In this document: one piece after another, positions 38,114 through 46,657 of the stretch | Layout: every line of letters begins with the position of its first letter | How positions within the stretch are numbered: the stretch's first letter is position 1 | Assembly (NCBI GenBank): GCA_938015435.1 | Contig: CALLPN010000018.1 | Coordinates: 124,001 to 188,000 of the forward strand | Source of the DNA: an uncultured Saprospiraceae bacterium | GTDB lineage: Bacteria; Bacteroidota; Bacteroidia; Chitinophagales; Saprospiraceae | Length of the DNA stretch: 64,000 nt | Direction: 5' to 3' | Notes under the pieces: generated by a model | Told to the model about the DNA's origin: nothing | Database searches by the model: none | What the model saw: the letters and a program-made list of their open reading frames with translations, nothing else | Made by a program: the position numbers and the translations under genes

Positions 38114-39169
38114 TTACCCATTAGAGGTCGCTTTCAATCCACCCTTCAAACTGTAGATTTCAATATCCGAATCGATAGCTTTCATCATACGTACTAATAC
38201 AGCGCTACGCTTTCCTGTAGTACAGTAAAACACGGTTGGACCTTCCAAGTCATCTACTAGTTCTTCTGGATGGATAGTACTTAATGGTAGCTGCTCCACC
38301 TCATCATCGATATCTTGATGTTCGTAATCTTCGAGGATAGAGATGAGTTCGTAGTTTGATCTATTCGCTAAGAGATCTTGGATCGTTACTTCTGTGATAT
38401 CGCAATTCGATTTCGACTGATAACTACTGACTTGGTAAATCGCTGCTACATTACTTTTATAAGATTTTTTGAGCTTGAGTTTCATCTGATCATTATTGAG
38501 GATGTTATAAGTCAATAATTGATTACTCATCGTCGCTCCTGCGCCAGTAATATACTTGATCGCTTCATTGGCTTGCATAAGCCCTATGAGTCCAGCCAGT
38601 GTTCCCATTACTCCTACTTCGGAGCATGTAGGTATATCTTCATTCGGTACTGCGAATATATCTCTGAGGTGGATAGAATTTTCGCTTTCGTTTTCAAAAA
38701 ATGAAATATATCCCTCGTACTTATGGATCGCACCATAGACCAAAGGGAGTTTATGGATATGGCAAAAATCATTGACCAGATACTTCGTCTGAATATTATC
38801 GGTGCACTCTAAAACCAAAGTCGCTCCTTGTGTATATTCTTCAATATTCTTTTTACTGATCATCTGATCGACGACCACAATTTCTATGGTAGAATTGAGC
38901 TTTTGGATGTGATCCGCAAGTGATTTAGATTTCGCTAGATTCATCGATGACTCATCGAAAAATACTTGTCTATGTAAATTACTTATATCAGGAAGATCTC
39001 CATCAATTAAAGTCAACTTCCCTACCCCAGCGCCGGCAAGATATGGTGCAGCGATAGATCCTAATCCTCCGCAACCTACAATAACAATATGAGCCGTCAA
39101 CAATTTCTGTTGACCTTGATCACCAATCTGATCTAGTAATGTCTGCCTTATGTATCGATCTTCGCTCAT
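38114..39169 (-). CDS. moeB: MoeB/ThiF-family adenylyltransferase with C-terminal rhodanese domain
   Basis: A 351-residue E1-like enzyme expected to adenylate the MoaD C-terminus and, through its rhodanese domain, to sulfurate it. Residues 1-~240 match MoeB: RYIRQTLLDQIGDQGQQKL, the nucleotide-binding VIVGCGGLGSIAAPYLAGAG, DGDLPDISNLHRQV and PTCSEVGVMGTLAGLIG. The end (~265-351) is rhodanese-like with active-site Cys near 316 in FYCTTGKRSAVLV. The paired CxxC zinc motifs of E. coli MoeB are absent: no CxxC is found anywhere. The gene is 1 base after the MobA-like gene, so it is in the Moco operon. ThiF or HesA function cannot be excluded, but the neighbours favour MoeB. Confidence 0.88.
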   Translation of the reverse strand: MSEDRYIRQTLLDQIGDQGQQKLLTAHIVIVGCGGLGSIAAPYLAGAGVGKLTLIDGDLPDISNLHRQVFFDESSMNLAKSKSLADHIQKLNSTIEIVVVDQMISKKNIEEYTQGATLVLECTDNIQTKYLVNDFCHIHKLPLVYGAIHKYEGYISFFENESENSIHLRDIFAVPNEDIPTCSEVGVMGTLAGLIGLMQANEAIKYITGAGATMSNQLLTYNILNNDQMKLKLKKSYKSNVAAIYQVSSYQSKSNCDITEVTIQDLLANRSNYELISILEDYEHQDIDDEVEQLPLSTIHPEELVDDLEGPTVFYCTTGKRSAVLVRMMKAIDSDIEIYSLKGGLKATSNG

Positions 39170-39170
39170 C

Positions 39171-40280
39171 TTATTTATTCAGCTTCTTAAGGACCTCTTG
39201 TTTTTCTTCTGTCGTATTGGCATTGTATGCGACTTCCGTCTGTATCAGATCGACATGACATACATCGCTATTGATCAATACTTTGCGGGGGCAAGCATAT
39301 CCTAACGATAAAAATCGGAGCATCCGTTGATAGATATTAGGTTCGTAGATTGCTATAAGCGGCTCTGGAAACGGTTGATCTACTAACTTATATGCTGTCG
39401 ATTGTTGGCCGGTACTTCTTTGGTCTATCAATGTAGAGATATGTTGTCTTGTAATATATGGCAGGTCGCAAGCCAATACCAACCAAGCCGCATCTGGATC
39501 ACTCATCATTGCAGATAGTATCGCACCAAAAGGGCCCATATCTACTAATCGATCTTTGAGTACTGGATAGCTATCTATTTCATCTATTTCAAAATTATGC
39601 GACTTAGAAATAAATGTTTCCAATCCTAATGCTGCGCAAATATCAGCAGCGAATACCTCTTGCGGTTTGTCGTGATATTGTATTTGAGATTTGTCTTCTC
39701 CCATCCTTTTGCTTTTTCCTCCAGCGAGAATCAATGCTTTAAGTGGTGCTTTATTATTTTCTATTTGACGGATGATAAGTTGATCTACTTTCTCTATTTC
39801 TTCCAATGAAATTACTAGCGTAGAATCATTCATCTTTTCTTTTACAAAATCAAAAATATTAGTATCATCTAATGTAATCACGACATCTATCTCAATCAAT
39901 TGCTCTACCCTTCTCAATAAAGAATCTTCTTTCTCCGCATCGATAAATACAATCTGTCTATCCGCCGGATAATGGTTACCATTTACTAGCACCGCATCCG
40001 TATGCCACGATTGGAGACGATCATCATATTCGTTCCAAGGGATCGCTATAGATTGTAAAAATTGCTTCTTACCGATTTGAAGATCCGTAGAGAGATGCTC
40101 CACATGATGGTCAGCATCTACATAAGTAATATGATAACGATCAGATAATCGATTATTCATTTCTCGGACTACAGATTCTATGCGGTTACAGTTGGTACCA
40201 TAGATTGCCCATTCGTTGCGATGATACATTCCTCTAGTGGGTCGCTTCAAGGGTGGATGTTTATGATGCTTACCTTTCAT
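39171..40280 (-). CDS. MobA-like molybdopterin nucleotidyltransferase with N-terminal MobB-like or unknown domain
   Basis: A 369-residue protein. The C-terminal half from ~180 is a MobA-type nucleotidyltransferase: ALILAGGKSKRMGEDKSQIQ (nucleotide-binding loop with the MobA-style LAGG and RMGxDK), VLKDRLVDMGPFGAILSAM and WLVLACDLPYIT with the metal-binding Asp. It would attach GMP to molybdopterin. The first ~175 residues (WAIYGTNCNRIESVVREMNN, YVDADHHVEHLSTD, VITLDDTNIFDFVKEKMNDS) look like a nucleotide-binding alpha/beta domain placed where MobB occurs in MobBA fusions, but the P-loop GxxGxGKT is not there. The start overlaps moaC by 11 bases. Whether it acts as MobA or as a cytidylyltransferase is discussed in the findings. 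Confidence 0.8.
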   Translation of the reverse strand: MKGKHHKHPPLKRPTRGMYHRNEWAIYGTNCNRIESVVREMNNRLSDRYHITYVDADHHVEHLSTDLQIGKKQFLQSIAIPWNEYDDRLQSWHTDAVLVNGNHYPADRQIVFIDAEKEDSLLRRVEQLIEIDVVITLDDTNIFDFVKEKMNDSTLVISLEEIEKVDQLIIRQIENNKAPLKALILAGGKSKRMGEDKSQIQYHDKPQEVFAADICAALGLETFISKSHNFEIDEIDSYPVLKDRLVDMGPFGAILSAMMSDPDAAWLVLACDLPYITRQHISTLIDQRSTGQQSTAYKLVDQPFPEPLIAIYEPNIYQRMLRFLSLGYACPRKVLINSDVCHVDLIQTEVAYNANTTEEKQEVLKKLNK

Positions 40281-40743
40281 AATCTGATTTTCCTCCAGTC
40301 TTTTTATCTAATTGTATATCGCTGATCAGCATATCATGCGAGAGGGCTTTGCACATATCATAGATCGTCAATGCTGCCGTAGATACACCATGGAGTGCCT
40401 CCATCTCTACGCCTGTCTGACCGTTAGTTTTCACGGTACATCCTATATCGAAGCCATCCACGACTGGATCTACCTGTACCTTGCAAGAAGTAATCGGAAT
40501 CTGATGACATAACGGTATCGTATTATAGGTGTTTTTCACAGCCATCGTCGCAGCTATAATCGCTGTCTGAGCAATCGAACCTTTCTTAGTGGCGTATCCA
40601 TCTTCAGATAAAGATTTCATAATCTCGATTCCTATAGTGATCTTACCGCTCGCAGAAGCAACTCTTATCGTCGACGCTTTATCGCTCACATCTACCATTC
40701 CTGGCTGACCTTCTTTATTGATATGCGTTAGTCGTTTTGACAT
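40270..40743 (-). CDS. moaC: MoaC, cyclic pyranopterin monophosphate synthase
   Basis: A 157-residue enzyme that converts the MoaA product (3',8-cyclo-7,8-dihydro-GTP) to cyclic pyranopterin monophosphate. Recognisable: LTHINKEGQPGMVDVSDK at the start, KKGSIAQTAIIAATMAVKNT, NTIPLCHQIPITSCKV (active-site region with His and Cys), TGVEMEALHGVSTAALTIYD with MCKALSHDM, and the phosphate-binding end KKTGGKSDY. Full length. It is followed by the MobA fusion with an 11-base overlap. A 146-base gap separates it from the DUF3667 gene upstream, so it could have its own promoter. Confidence 0.95.
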   Translation of the reverse strand: MSKRLTHINKEGQPGMVDVSDKASTIRVASASGKITIGIEIMKSLSEDGYATKKGSIAQTAIIAATMAVKNTYNTIPLCHQIPITSCKVQVDPVVDGFDIGCTVKTNGQTGVEMEALHGVSTAALTIYDMCKALSHDMLISDIQLDKKTGGKSDYER

Positions 40744-40889
40744 TTATTCTATTTGTATCTATTTAATGAAAAATGATCTGTGCGTTCTATATACATAAAG
40801 TCAATCTTACACTTTAGTTCACTTCTAAATTCAAAACCATATTATTCTTATTTCCTATATGAATTACTTCTAAATCAACATTGAACTCT

Positions 40890-41639
40890 TCAACTTATTA
40901 AGCCAGACACTACCATATTCAAGATTAACAAAAAAAAGTTCAATATGAGGTACAACATATAAGTCATCAATGTGCGAAGCAAATTCCCCATTCGACTTCC
41001 AATCGAAAAAAACTGTTGGAACACCCAATATAAATATAAGAAAGATATCAAAAGTGAAAACGTAGCTACTAAATCACTATTTTCAATTAAAGTGCCTACA
41101 ATGGCAAGCAAAGAATATAAAATTGCTTGTTGTCCTGCTATAAATGAATTTAGCACAATATGTTCAAGGTAATTCGTATCAAATTCACTAAATGATATGT
41201 AAGAAGCCAATGAAAAAAATGGCAACAACAACAATGATGAATATGCATAATTCTTAGAAAACCAAATGATAGTTTTTGAGACTTTCAAAGCATTACCTTG
41301 TTCAGCACCTGCGAGCAGCATACCTGACACCAAATCATCCATCCACGTATTTTGATTGGTTAATTGAGAAATCAAATAATATAAAGTCGACAACAGTAAT
41401 ACAAAAGCAATTGGCTTAAAATGATTCCTCCTCTTTCCACTTAGAAAATCTCTTATGCTCTTTCCTGGCCTTATAAACAATTCACGAATCGTATAGAAAA
41501 ATCCTTTATTAACTTGAAAAACACTTTCCGTTATTTCTCTAATGAAATTCGAATAATCTATTCTACCAACATTCGAATTTTGACCACAAAACCCGCAGAA
41601 TTCTTCTTCAACATTATGTCCACAATTCTTACAATTCAT
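40890..41639 (-). CDS. DUF3667-family membrane protein with N-terminal zinc ribbon
   Basis: A 249-residue protein. The N-terminus CKNCGHNVEEEFCGFCGQ (residues 3-20) is a four-cysteine zinc ribbon. The segment FIREITESVFQVNKGFFYTI then RELFIRPGKSIRDFLSGKR (residues ~29-70) is characteristic of DUF3667, where it precedes membrane helices; four to five hydrophobic stretches follow to the C-terminus. The family's function is unknown. It sits between moeA (62 bases) and moaC (146 bases) in the same direction, an odd neighbour for cofactor enzymes; it could be a passenger gene or a membrane organiser, and nothing in the sequence decides this. Confidence 0.8.
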   Translation of the reverse strand: MNCKNCGHNVEEEFCGFCGQNSNVGRIDYSNFIREITESVFQVNKGFFYTIRELFIRPGKSIRDFLSGKRRNHFKPIAFVLLLSTLYYLISQLTNQNTWMDDLVSGMLLAGAEQGNALKVSKTIIWFSKNYAYSSLLLLPFFSLASYISFSEFDTNYLEHIVLNSFIAGQQAILYSLLAIVGTLIENSDLVATFSLLISFLYLYWVFQQFFSIGSRMGNLLRTLMTYMLYLILNFFLLILNMVVSGLIS

Positions 41640-41701
41640 CCTATTCCAATTATACTAACCACAAATCAAGCAGATTTATATATAAAACTAAACCCATCTT
41701 A

Positions 41702-42886
41702 TTAAAACATCATAAAATCATATACCCCTCCAACCTCATACACATCTTTCCCTTTTGGCAATTCTATAAAGCCATCCATCTTGGTTGGACTGACCATATC
41801 TCCAGATCCATTTCCATGTCCTATCGTCGCCATCCATCTACCATCTTCAGCTTGCGAAATCGAAGCCTGCGCAAAATAATCTAAGTCAGGCTTAAAAGTA
41901 GTTTCGTTGGCTAACACTACTTTCAGTGGCCGATAATAGAGACCTTTAGTTTGATATAACCAAGGAACAAAATACTTGTGGAAACAAGCCAATGTAGAGA
42001 CAGGATTTCCAGGAAAAGCGAATACCTTTTTGTCATCCATAACACCAAACCAAAATGGCTTTCCTGGCCTTTGCGCTACTCTATGAAATATCTTTTGGAA
42101 CCCTAATCGATCCAGTACTTCTGGGATAAAATCAAACTTCCCTTTGCTCACACCTCCACTCATCAATAAGACATCATAATCTTCTAAGATGGTTTTCATT
42201 TCCGTATATATCGAATCACTATTATCTACAAAATGGAAAGTCTTTGACTCTACTCCTAATTCTCTCAATCGAGATTGTAGCATATAGACATTCGATTTTC
42301 TGATTTGATATTCTGTAGGCAGGTCTGCTATATTTACCAATTCATCTCCAGAAGAAATAACGGCTACTTTGGGATTGCGATAGACTTCTACGATTGATCT
42401 TCCTACCGATGCCAATACGTTGATATCGATGGCTTTTATTTTTTTATCCTTTACAAGGAGCACTGTTTCTTTACTATGATCGCTTCCTTTGGTATGGATA
42501 TTTTTTCCTCTTATGATTGCTTCTTTTATTTCATAAGCCTGATCTAATTCCTTGAGGTCTTCATATCTGATAACCGTATCTGCACCTATTGCCAAAGGGG
42601 CACCAGTCATGATCTCGACACACTTCTTTTTGTCTTGTAAGGTGACCGTTGGACTACCGGCAGCAGTTATAGATTCTATTACAAAGATTCGTTGTCCTGA
42701 TTGGTAGCTATCGTAATCGATACAGATGCCATCCATCGTCACTCTATCGAATGGCGGCATAGATCGATCTGCAAATATATCTTCGGCTAATGTTCTGCCA
42801 ATCGCATCGTGGATAGAGATAGATTCTACGTCTATAATCTGAGCGGTGCTCATCACTTTTTCTAATGCTTCTTTTACACTAATCAT
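41702..42886 (-). CDS. moeA: MoeA, molybdopterin molybdenumtransferase
   Basis: A 394-residue enzyme that inserts molybdate into adenylated molybdopterin. Family signatures: RTLAEDIFADRSMPPFDRVT then MDGICIDYDSY near residues 30-60, EIMTGAPLAIGADTVIRYED (~90-110), VAVISSGDELVN, YDVLLMSGGVSKGKFDFIPE (the molybdopterin-binding MSGGxS loop) and KKVFAFPGNPVSTLACFHKY. Full length compared with E. coli MoeA (411). It overlaps moaA by 4 bases (ATGA), so the two are translationally coupled. No separate MoaB/Mog adenylyltransferase gene is found in this window. Confidence 0.94.
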   Translation of the reverse strand: MISVKEALEKVMSTAQIIDVESISIHDAIGRTLAEDIFADRSMPPFDRVTMDGICIDYDSYQSGQRIFVIESITAAGSPTVTLQDKKKCVEIMTGAPLAIGADTVIRYEDLKELDQAYEIKEAIIRGKNIHTKGSDHSKETVLLVKDKKIKAIDINVLASVGRSIVEVYRNPKVAVISSGDELVNIADLPTEYQIRKSNVYMLQSRLRELGVESKTFHFVDNSDSIYTEMKTILEDYDVLLMSGGVSKGKFDFIPEVLDRLGFQKIFHRVAQRPGKPFWFGVMDDKKVFAFPGNPVSTLACFHKYFVPWLYQTKGLYYRPLKVVLANETTFKPDLDYFAQASISQAEDGRWMATIGHGNGSGDMVSPTKMDGFIELPKGKDVYEVGGVYDFMMF

Positions 42887-43857
42887 CCGCCTATGGTTGT
42901 CATACTTCTGAATGCATCTTTATTGATCAACGCTTCTTCTTCGAATCCTGATTTCTTCTTGAGTAACACACTATCTATGATGGCTTGTTGGATGTCATTG
43001 TCCGTCACCTTATCGCCTCTTACCATCGATAATAAACTAGTACCTGTTTGGGCATAGAGGCAATTGAGTAATTCTCCTTGCGGCGTCAATCTTATCCTAT
43101 CGCATGACGAACATAATGATCTCGAATATGCGGGTATAATTCCTAAAGTATAATTACCATCTATGGTATACTTATCAGAAGAAGACCCATCCGCATTCAA
43201 CTTATGCAATGATTGAAATTCTCCTGCGATTAACGCTGCAATCTCGGTCGCCGGCATATATACATTTCGATTACCATCATCATCATTGAATGGCATCGCT
43301 TCTATAAATCTTACTTCGATATTATGTTGTATTCCAAATCTAACAAAATCAAGAAGTTCCATATCGTTGACCCCTTTCATAACTACGATATTGAGCTTTG
43401 CAGGAATTTTATTTTCCAAACATTTCAAAATATTCTCCATTACAATATCATAACTATCTCTACGGGTAATCATAAAAAACCGATCTCTATCGAGAGAGTC
43501 TATTGAGATATTAAGCCCTTCTACTTTGATTTCCTTCAACAATTCGAAGTGACCCGAAAGCAAGGTTGCATTGGTAGTGATATGCACTTTGGAAAAAACA
43601 TCAGATAAGGATCTAAGTAATACGGCTATATCTTTACGCACAAAAGGTTCTCCACCCGTCAATCTCACCTTATCGACACCTAAGCATGCAAATATTTTGG
43701 ATAATCTGATAATCTCCTCATAGCTCAGAATATCATCGCGATGGGCAAAATCGATACCTACGGCAGGCATACAATAGCGACAACGAAGGTTACACCTATC
43801 AGTGATTCCTATCCTCAGATATTTGGCAATTCGATTATGTGTATCTCTCAGTTTCAT
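42883..43857 (-). CDS. moaA: MoaA, GTP 3',8-cyclase (radical SAM)
   Basis: A 324-residue radical SAM enzyme, the first step of molybdenum cofactor synthesis from GTP. The SAM cluster motif is TDRCNLRCRYCMP, with Cys22, Cys26 and Cys29. The C-terminal second cluster binding GTP is seen in CSSCDRIRLTPQGELLNCLY. The chain ends SMTTIGG, keeping the terminal double glycine required for activity. It is the first gene of the leftward Moco operon (moaA-moeA-DUF3667-moaC-mobA-moeB). A TATATTTG -7-like element on the minus strand at 43866-43873 is only 8 bases before the ATG, which would give an almost leaderless transcript; no -33 partner is clear. Confidence 0.95.
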   Translation of the reverse strand: MKLRDTHNRIAKYLRIGITDRCNLRCRYCMPAVGIDFAHRDDILSYEEIIRLSKIFACLGVDKVRLTGGEPFVRKDIAVLLRSLSDVFSKVHITTNATLLSGHFELLKEIKVEGLNISIDSLDRDRFFMITRRDSYDIVMENILKCLENKIPAKLNIVVMKGVNDMELLDFVRFGIQHNIEVRFIEAMPFNDDDGNRNVYMPATEIAALIAGEFQSLHKLNADGSSSDKYTIDGNYTLGIIPAYSRSLCSSCDRIRLTPQGELLNCLYAQTGTSLLSMVRGDKVTDNDIQQAIIDSVLLKKKSGFEEEALINKDAFRSMTTIGG

Positions 43858-43865
43858 GTCTTAAG

Positions 43866-43873
43866 CAAATATA
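43866..43873 (-). promoter_or_regulatory. Possible -7 element upstream of moaA
   Basis: Minus-strand TATATTTG matches TAnnTTTG, but it is very close to the moaA start and no TTG lies 17-23 bases upstream. Tentative. Confidence 0.3.
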
Positions 43874-44067
43874 ACTACGAGATTACCATTGGACGAGTTT
43901 GTAGCAGTGAGATTATACAATATAAAGAGTAGCAGACTTCTGGTTTATATGGTGAGCTGGCAGGTAACCTCGATATAATACGAGAAGACAAATATTAAAG
44001 GCTCGGATATAAGCACTTAGGTATGAGAGATTTACGCAACGAAGACAATACACACCAAAATCTAATC

Positions 44068-44096
44068 TTTGGATTATCATTAAATAGGTACATTTA
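44068..44096 (+). promoter_or_regulatory. Probable Bacteroidota promoter for the acyl-CoA dehydrogenase gene
   Basis: TTTG at 44068-44071, a 17-base spacer, then TACATTTA at 44089-44096 (seven of eight bases of TAnnTTTG). It lies about 58 bases before the ATG at 44155. Confidence 0.5.
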
Positions 44097-44154
44097 CAAA
44101 CAACAAGCAACCGTGGCCTATATCGGTCATACCACATAGCAATACTAATGATTA

Positions 44155-45666
44155 ATGGATTTAACTAATATAGTGGGCACTATGCCCTACGAAGATTTCC
44201 TAAACAACTATAAATCAAAGCTTAAGACTGCTTTTTACGAGAGAGCTGACCTTACCCAATTTATACAACAAAGAGGCTTTCCAGCTTTAGTATGGAGAGA
44301 GATCATGTCTGCTAAGCCTCTATCTGTATCTATACCAAAAGAATATGGTGGTAGAGGGATAGATGTAAAGGAATGTCTAGGTGTATTTGAAGCTTCTGGC
44401 TACGAATCTCTTGCATTATCACTCACTTTCGGAATTAACTTCGCTCTATTCATGGAACCTGTAGCTAAGTATGGAAGTGAATCGCTGAAGCCTAAGGTAT
44501 TTGAGAGATTTCTCAATCAAGCGAATATGGGTGGATTGATGATCACAGAACCGGATTATGGTAGTGATGCACTTAATATGCAGACCTTTAATGTCAAAGA
44601 AGGATCGAATTACAAAATCAAAGGAATCAAGCATTGGCAAGGACTTACTGGACTTGCAGACTATTGGCTGATGACCACTAGATCTAAGAGTGAAAGTGGA
44701 AAACTCAGTAGAGATATAGACTTTTTTGTCACCGATGAGCAAGTAGATGCACAGCGTATCATAGTGGACGAATACTACAATAGTGCTGGGCTCTACCCTA
44801 TCCCTTATGGTAAAAACATAGTTGATATCACCGTACCCGAAGAAAACAAACTGATACCTGAGTCTACTGGGCTCAAGCTCATGATGGATCTACTACACAG
44901 AAGTAGATTCCAATTTCCAGGTATGGGCATGGGATTCATCAAGCGTAATCTTGACGAATGTCTAAAGCAATGTACTACCCGAATCGTAGGTGCACACCCA
45001 CTCATTGCGATGGACCAAGTACAACATATGATCGGTCGTGTACAAGCGGCGTTTGTAATTTGTTCTGCTTTTTGCAAACGTAGCTCTGCAGTAAGTAGCA
45101 TAGATAATAACCTTGCGCTTATGGCCGTAGAGGCCAATACAATGAAAGCCTATGTCACTGACCTCATGCAGGAATCTGCTCAGATCACTACACAGCTCTA
45201 TGGAGCAAAAGGATACATAGAAGAAAGTTTCGGTCAGAGAGGAATTACTGACTCCCGTCCGTTTAGAATATTTGAAGGGTCCAACGAAATGCTATATACT
45301 CAGATCGCTGAGATGATGGTAAAAACAATGATCCGTAGCAAGCAAACCAATCTAGCTGAATATCTTAAGACCTATGAGCTCTCGGAAAAAGTAGCTGATA
45401 GGTATAAGGACATGCTCAACTTCGATGTGGAAAATAAAATGCCGCAAAGAAAACTTGTAGATCTTGGTCAAATTATCAGTCGAGTATTATCTGCTCAGAT
45501 GGTAGTAAGTCTTGGTGATAGTGGATTTAGATCTGATCTAGTAGAAGATACATTGACTACTCTAAAGCATGATATTACAATGCTTCTGAGTTCATACAAA
45601 TACGATACAGCTGTAAGCCCTACAGTGGAGTATCAAGCCGAAAGTTGGTGGATGGATTATTGCTAA
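44155..45666 (+). CDS. Acyl-CoA dehydrogenase family protein
   Basis: A 503-residue flavoenzyme of the acyl-CoA dehydrogenase superfamily, catalysing alpha,beta-desaturation of an acyl-CoA or a related reaction. Signatures: SIPKEYGGRGIDVKECLGVF (N-terminal helical domain), NMGGLMITEPDYGSDALNMQ (FAD/substrate loop), IKGIKHWQGLTGLADYWLMT (beta domain), and in the C-terminal helical domain TTQLYGAKGYIEESFGQR then FRIFEGSNEMLYTQIAEMMV, the region that usually carries the conserved EGxxE motif. It is longer than the usual ~380 residues, with an extra C-terminal helical tail from ~410. Chain length and substrate are not readable. Monocistronic with its own likely promoter. Confidence 0.9.
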   Translation: MDLTNIVGTMPYEDFLNNYKSKLKTAFYERADLTQFIQQRGFPALVWREIMSAKPLSVSIPKEYGGRGIDVKECLGVFEASGYESLALSLTFGINFALFMEPVAKYGSESLKPKVFERFLNQANMGGLMITEPDYGSDALNMQTFNVKEGSNYKIKGIKHWQGLTGLADYWLMTTRSKSESGKLSRDIDFFVTDEQVDAQRIIVDEYYNSAGLYPIPYGKNIVDITVPEENKLIPESTGLKLMMDLLHRSRFQFPGMGMGFIKRNLDECLKQCTTRIVGAHPLIAMDQVQHMIGRVQAAFVICSAFCKRSSAVSSIDNNLALMAVEANTMKAYVTDLMQESAQITTQLYGAKGYIEESFGQRGITDSRPFRIFEGSNEMLYTQIAEMMVKTMIRSKQTNLAEYLKTYELSEKVADRYKDMLNFDVENKMPQRKLVDLGQIISRVLSAQMVVSLGDSGFRSDLVEDTLTTLKHDITMLLSSYKYDTAVSPTVEYQAESWWMDYC

Positions 45667-45743
45667 GCCATGAAGGTTTGCAATTAGAATTGAATTAATT
45701 TCCATCTCCGACGGTTATATCAGAGTAACACAAATAAAATAAA

Positions 45744-45968
45744 ATGAATATCAGACTACTATCATGCGACGCAGCTAAACCTGACAAACGAGCAATCACC
45801 AAATTGATAGAAGAAATAGGTGAAGGTGTCAGCAATTATGATGCTCAAGATTTTACAGAATTCCTTCTTGCTGGAGATCCAGTTGATTTAAGCATTTCTG
45901 ATAATAATAGTAGCTCAAGTTTTCGTGGATTACGAAAATTAGGGGTTGATTACGAGATGTTAGATTAA
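45744..45968 (+). CDS. Small protein of unknown function, possibly ribosomal L7/L12 C-terminal-like
   Basis: A 74-residue acidic protein (MNIRLLSCDAAKPDKRAITK onward to GLRKLGVDYEMLD). I do not firmly recognise it. The pattern of an early beta strand, a helix KRAITKLIEEIGEGVS, a second helix around YDAQDFTEFLLAGDP, a strand VDLSI and a last FRGLRKLGVDYEM segment loosely follows the C-terminal domain of ribosomal protein L7/L12 and its small stand-alone homologues. Support for a real gene: a purine-rich leader with ATG, and a strong terminator 65 bases after the stop. Separate from the acyl-CoA dehydrogenase by 77 bases. Confidence 0.6.
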   Translation: MNIRLLSCDAAKPDKRAITKLIEEIGEGVSNYDAQDFTEFLLAGDPVDLSISDNNSSSSFRGLRKLGVDYEMLD

Positions 45969-46032
45969 GTATTAAAAATACATATCTCGTTACTTGCGAA
46001 CGCTTCTATTTCTAGAAGGTCCTACCGCAAAG

Positions 46033-46090
46033 AAAGTATTTAGTAGGGACTATCTGACGAAAGTTAGGTTTCCACTAAATACTTTTTTTT
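46033..46090 (+). terminator. Rho-independent terminator after the 74-residue gene
   Basis: Left arm AAAGTATTTAGT at 46033, right arm ACTAAATACTTT ending in TTTTTTTT at 46090, with a loop of about 28 bases that may fold further. Confidence 0.75.
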
Positions 46091-46657
46091 GTTCTGTCAA
46101 TTCCATTTCTACCAGATGTACTTAAATTGCTTCGATTATATCATTATTTTGAAGATACCATGCTATACCATTGAAGGAATATTGGGTACAAAAGAGTTTT
46201 TAGTAAATTCATCGTCCTCCATCTATCGAATGCTTTCATAGAATTGTGTCTGCATTATCATCATCGATTTTTATCGAGAAACAAATGCTAAAAGATAGTC
46301 CCTGTATCGCAGATACAACTTACGTAAGACACTATATGAGATGAATGACATACAAATGCAGCGTTTTAATAGATATTTCAGTCTATTAATGGAAGGCTGG
46401 AAAGACAAAGCTCTTTCCAATGAAATTTGATCCATTGACTGAAATAAATAATAATAGATATTGGCTGGCTGCTTTCAATGATATATCACGATTTTTATTC
46501 AATTGTTAATATCTATATAAAGTTGAATAATCTACGAATGCTTGTCGCTTTACAAGATGTTGCTATTTAGCTTCACAATTGCCTATAAACAACCAAATAA
46601 AGCTATGTGATCATTATAATATTGTACATTTAAGTATCAAGAATTAAAATAACTAAT
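46091..46657. other. Intergenic region without recognised gene
   Basis: About 570 AT-rich bases before the TlpA-like gene. I see only a short inverted repeat (GGAAAG ... CTTTCC near 46398-46417) and a -7-like TACATTTA about 30 bases before the start at 46658. No long frame and no RNA gene recognised. Confidence 0.4.
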
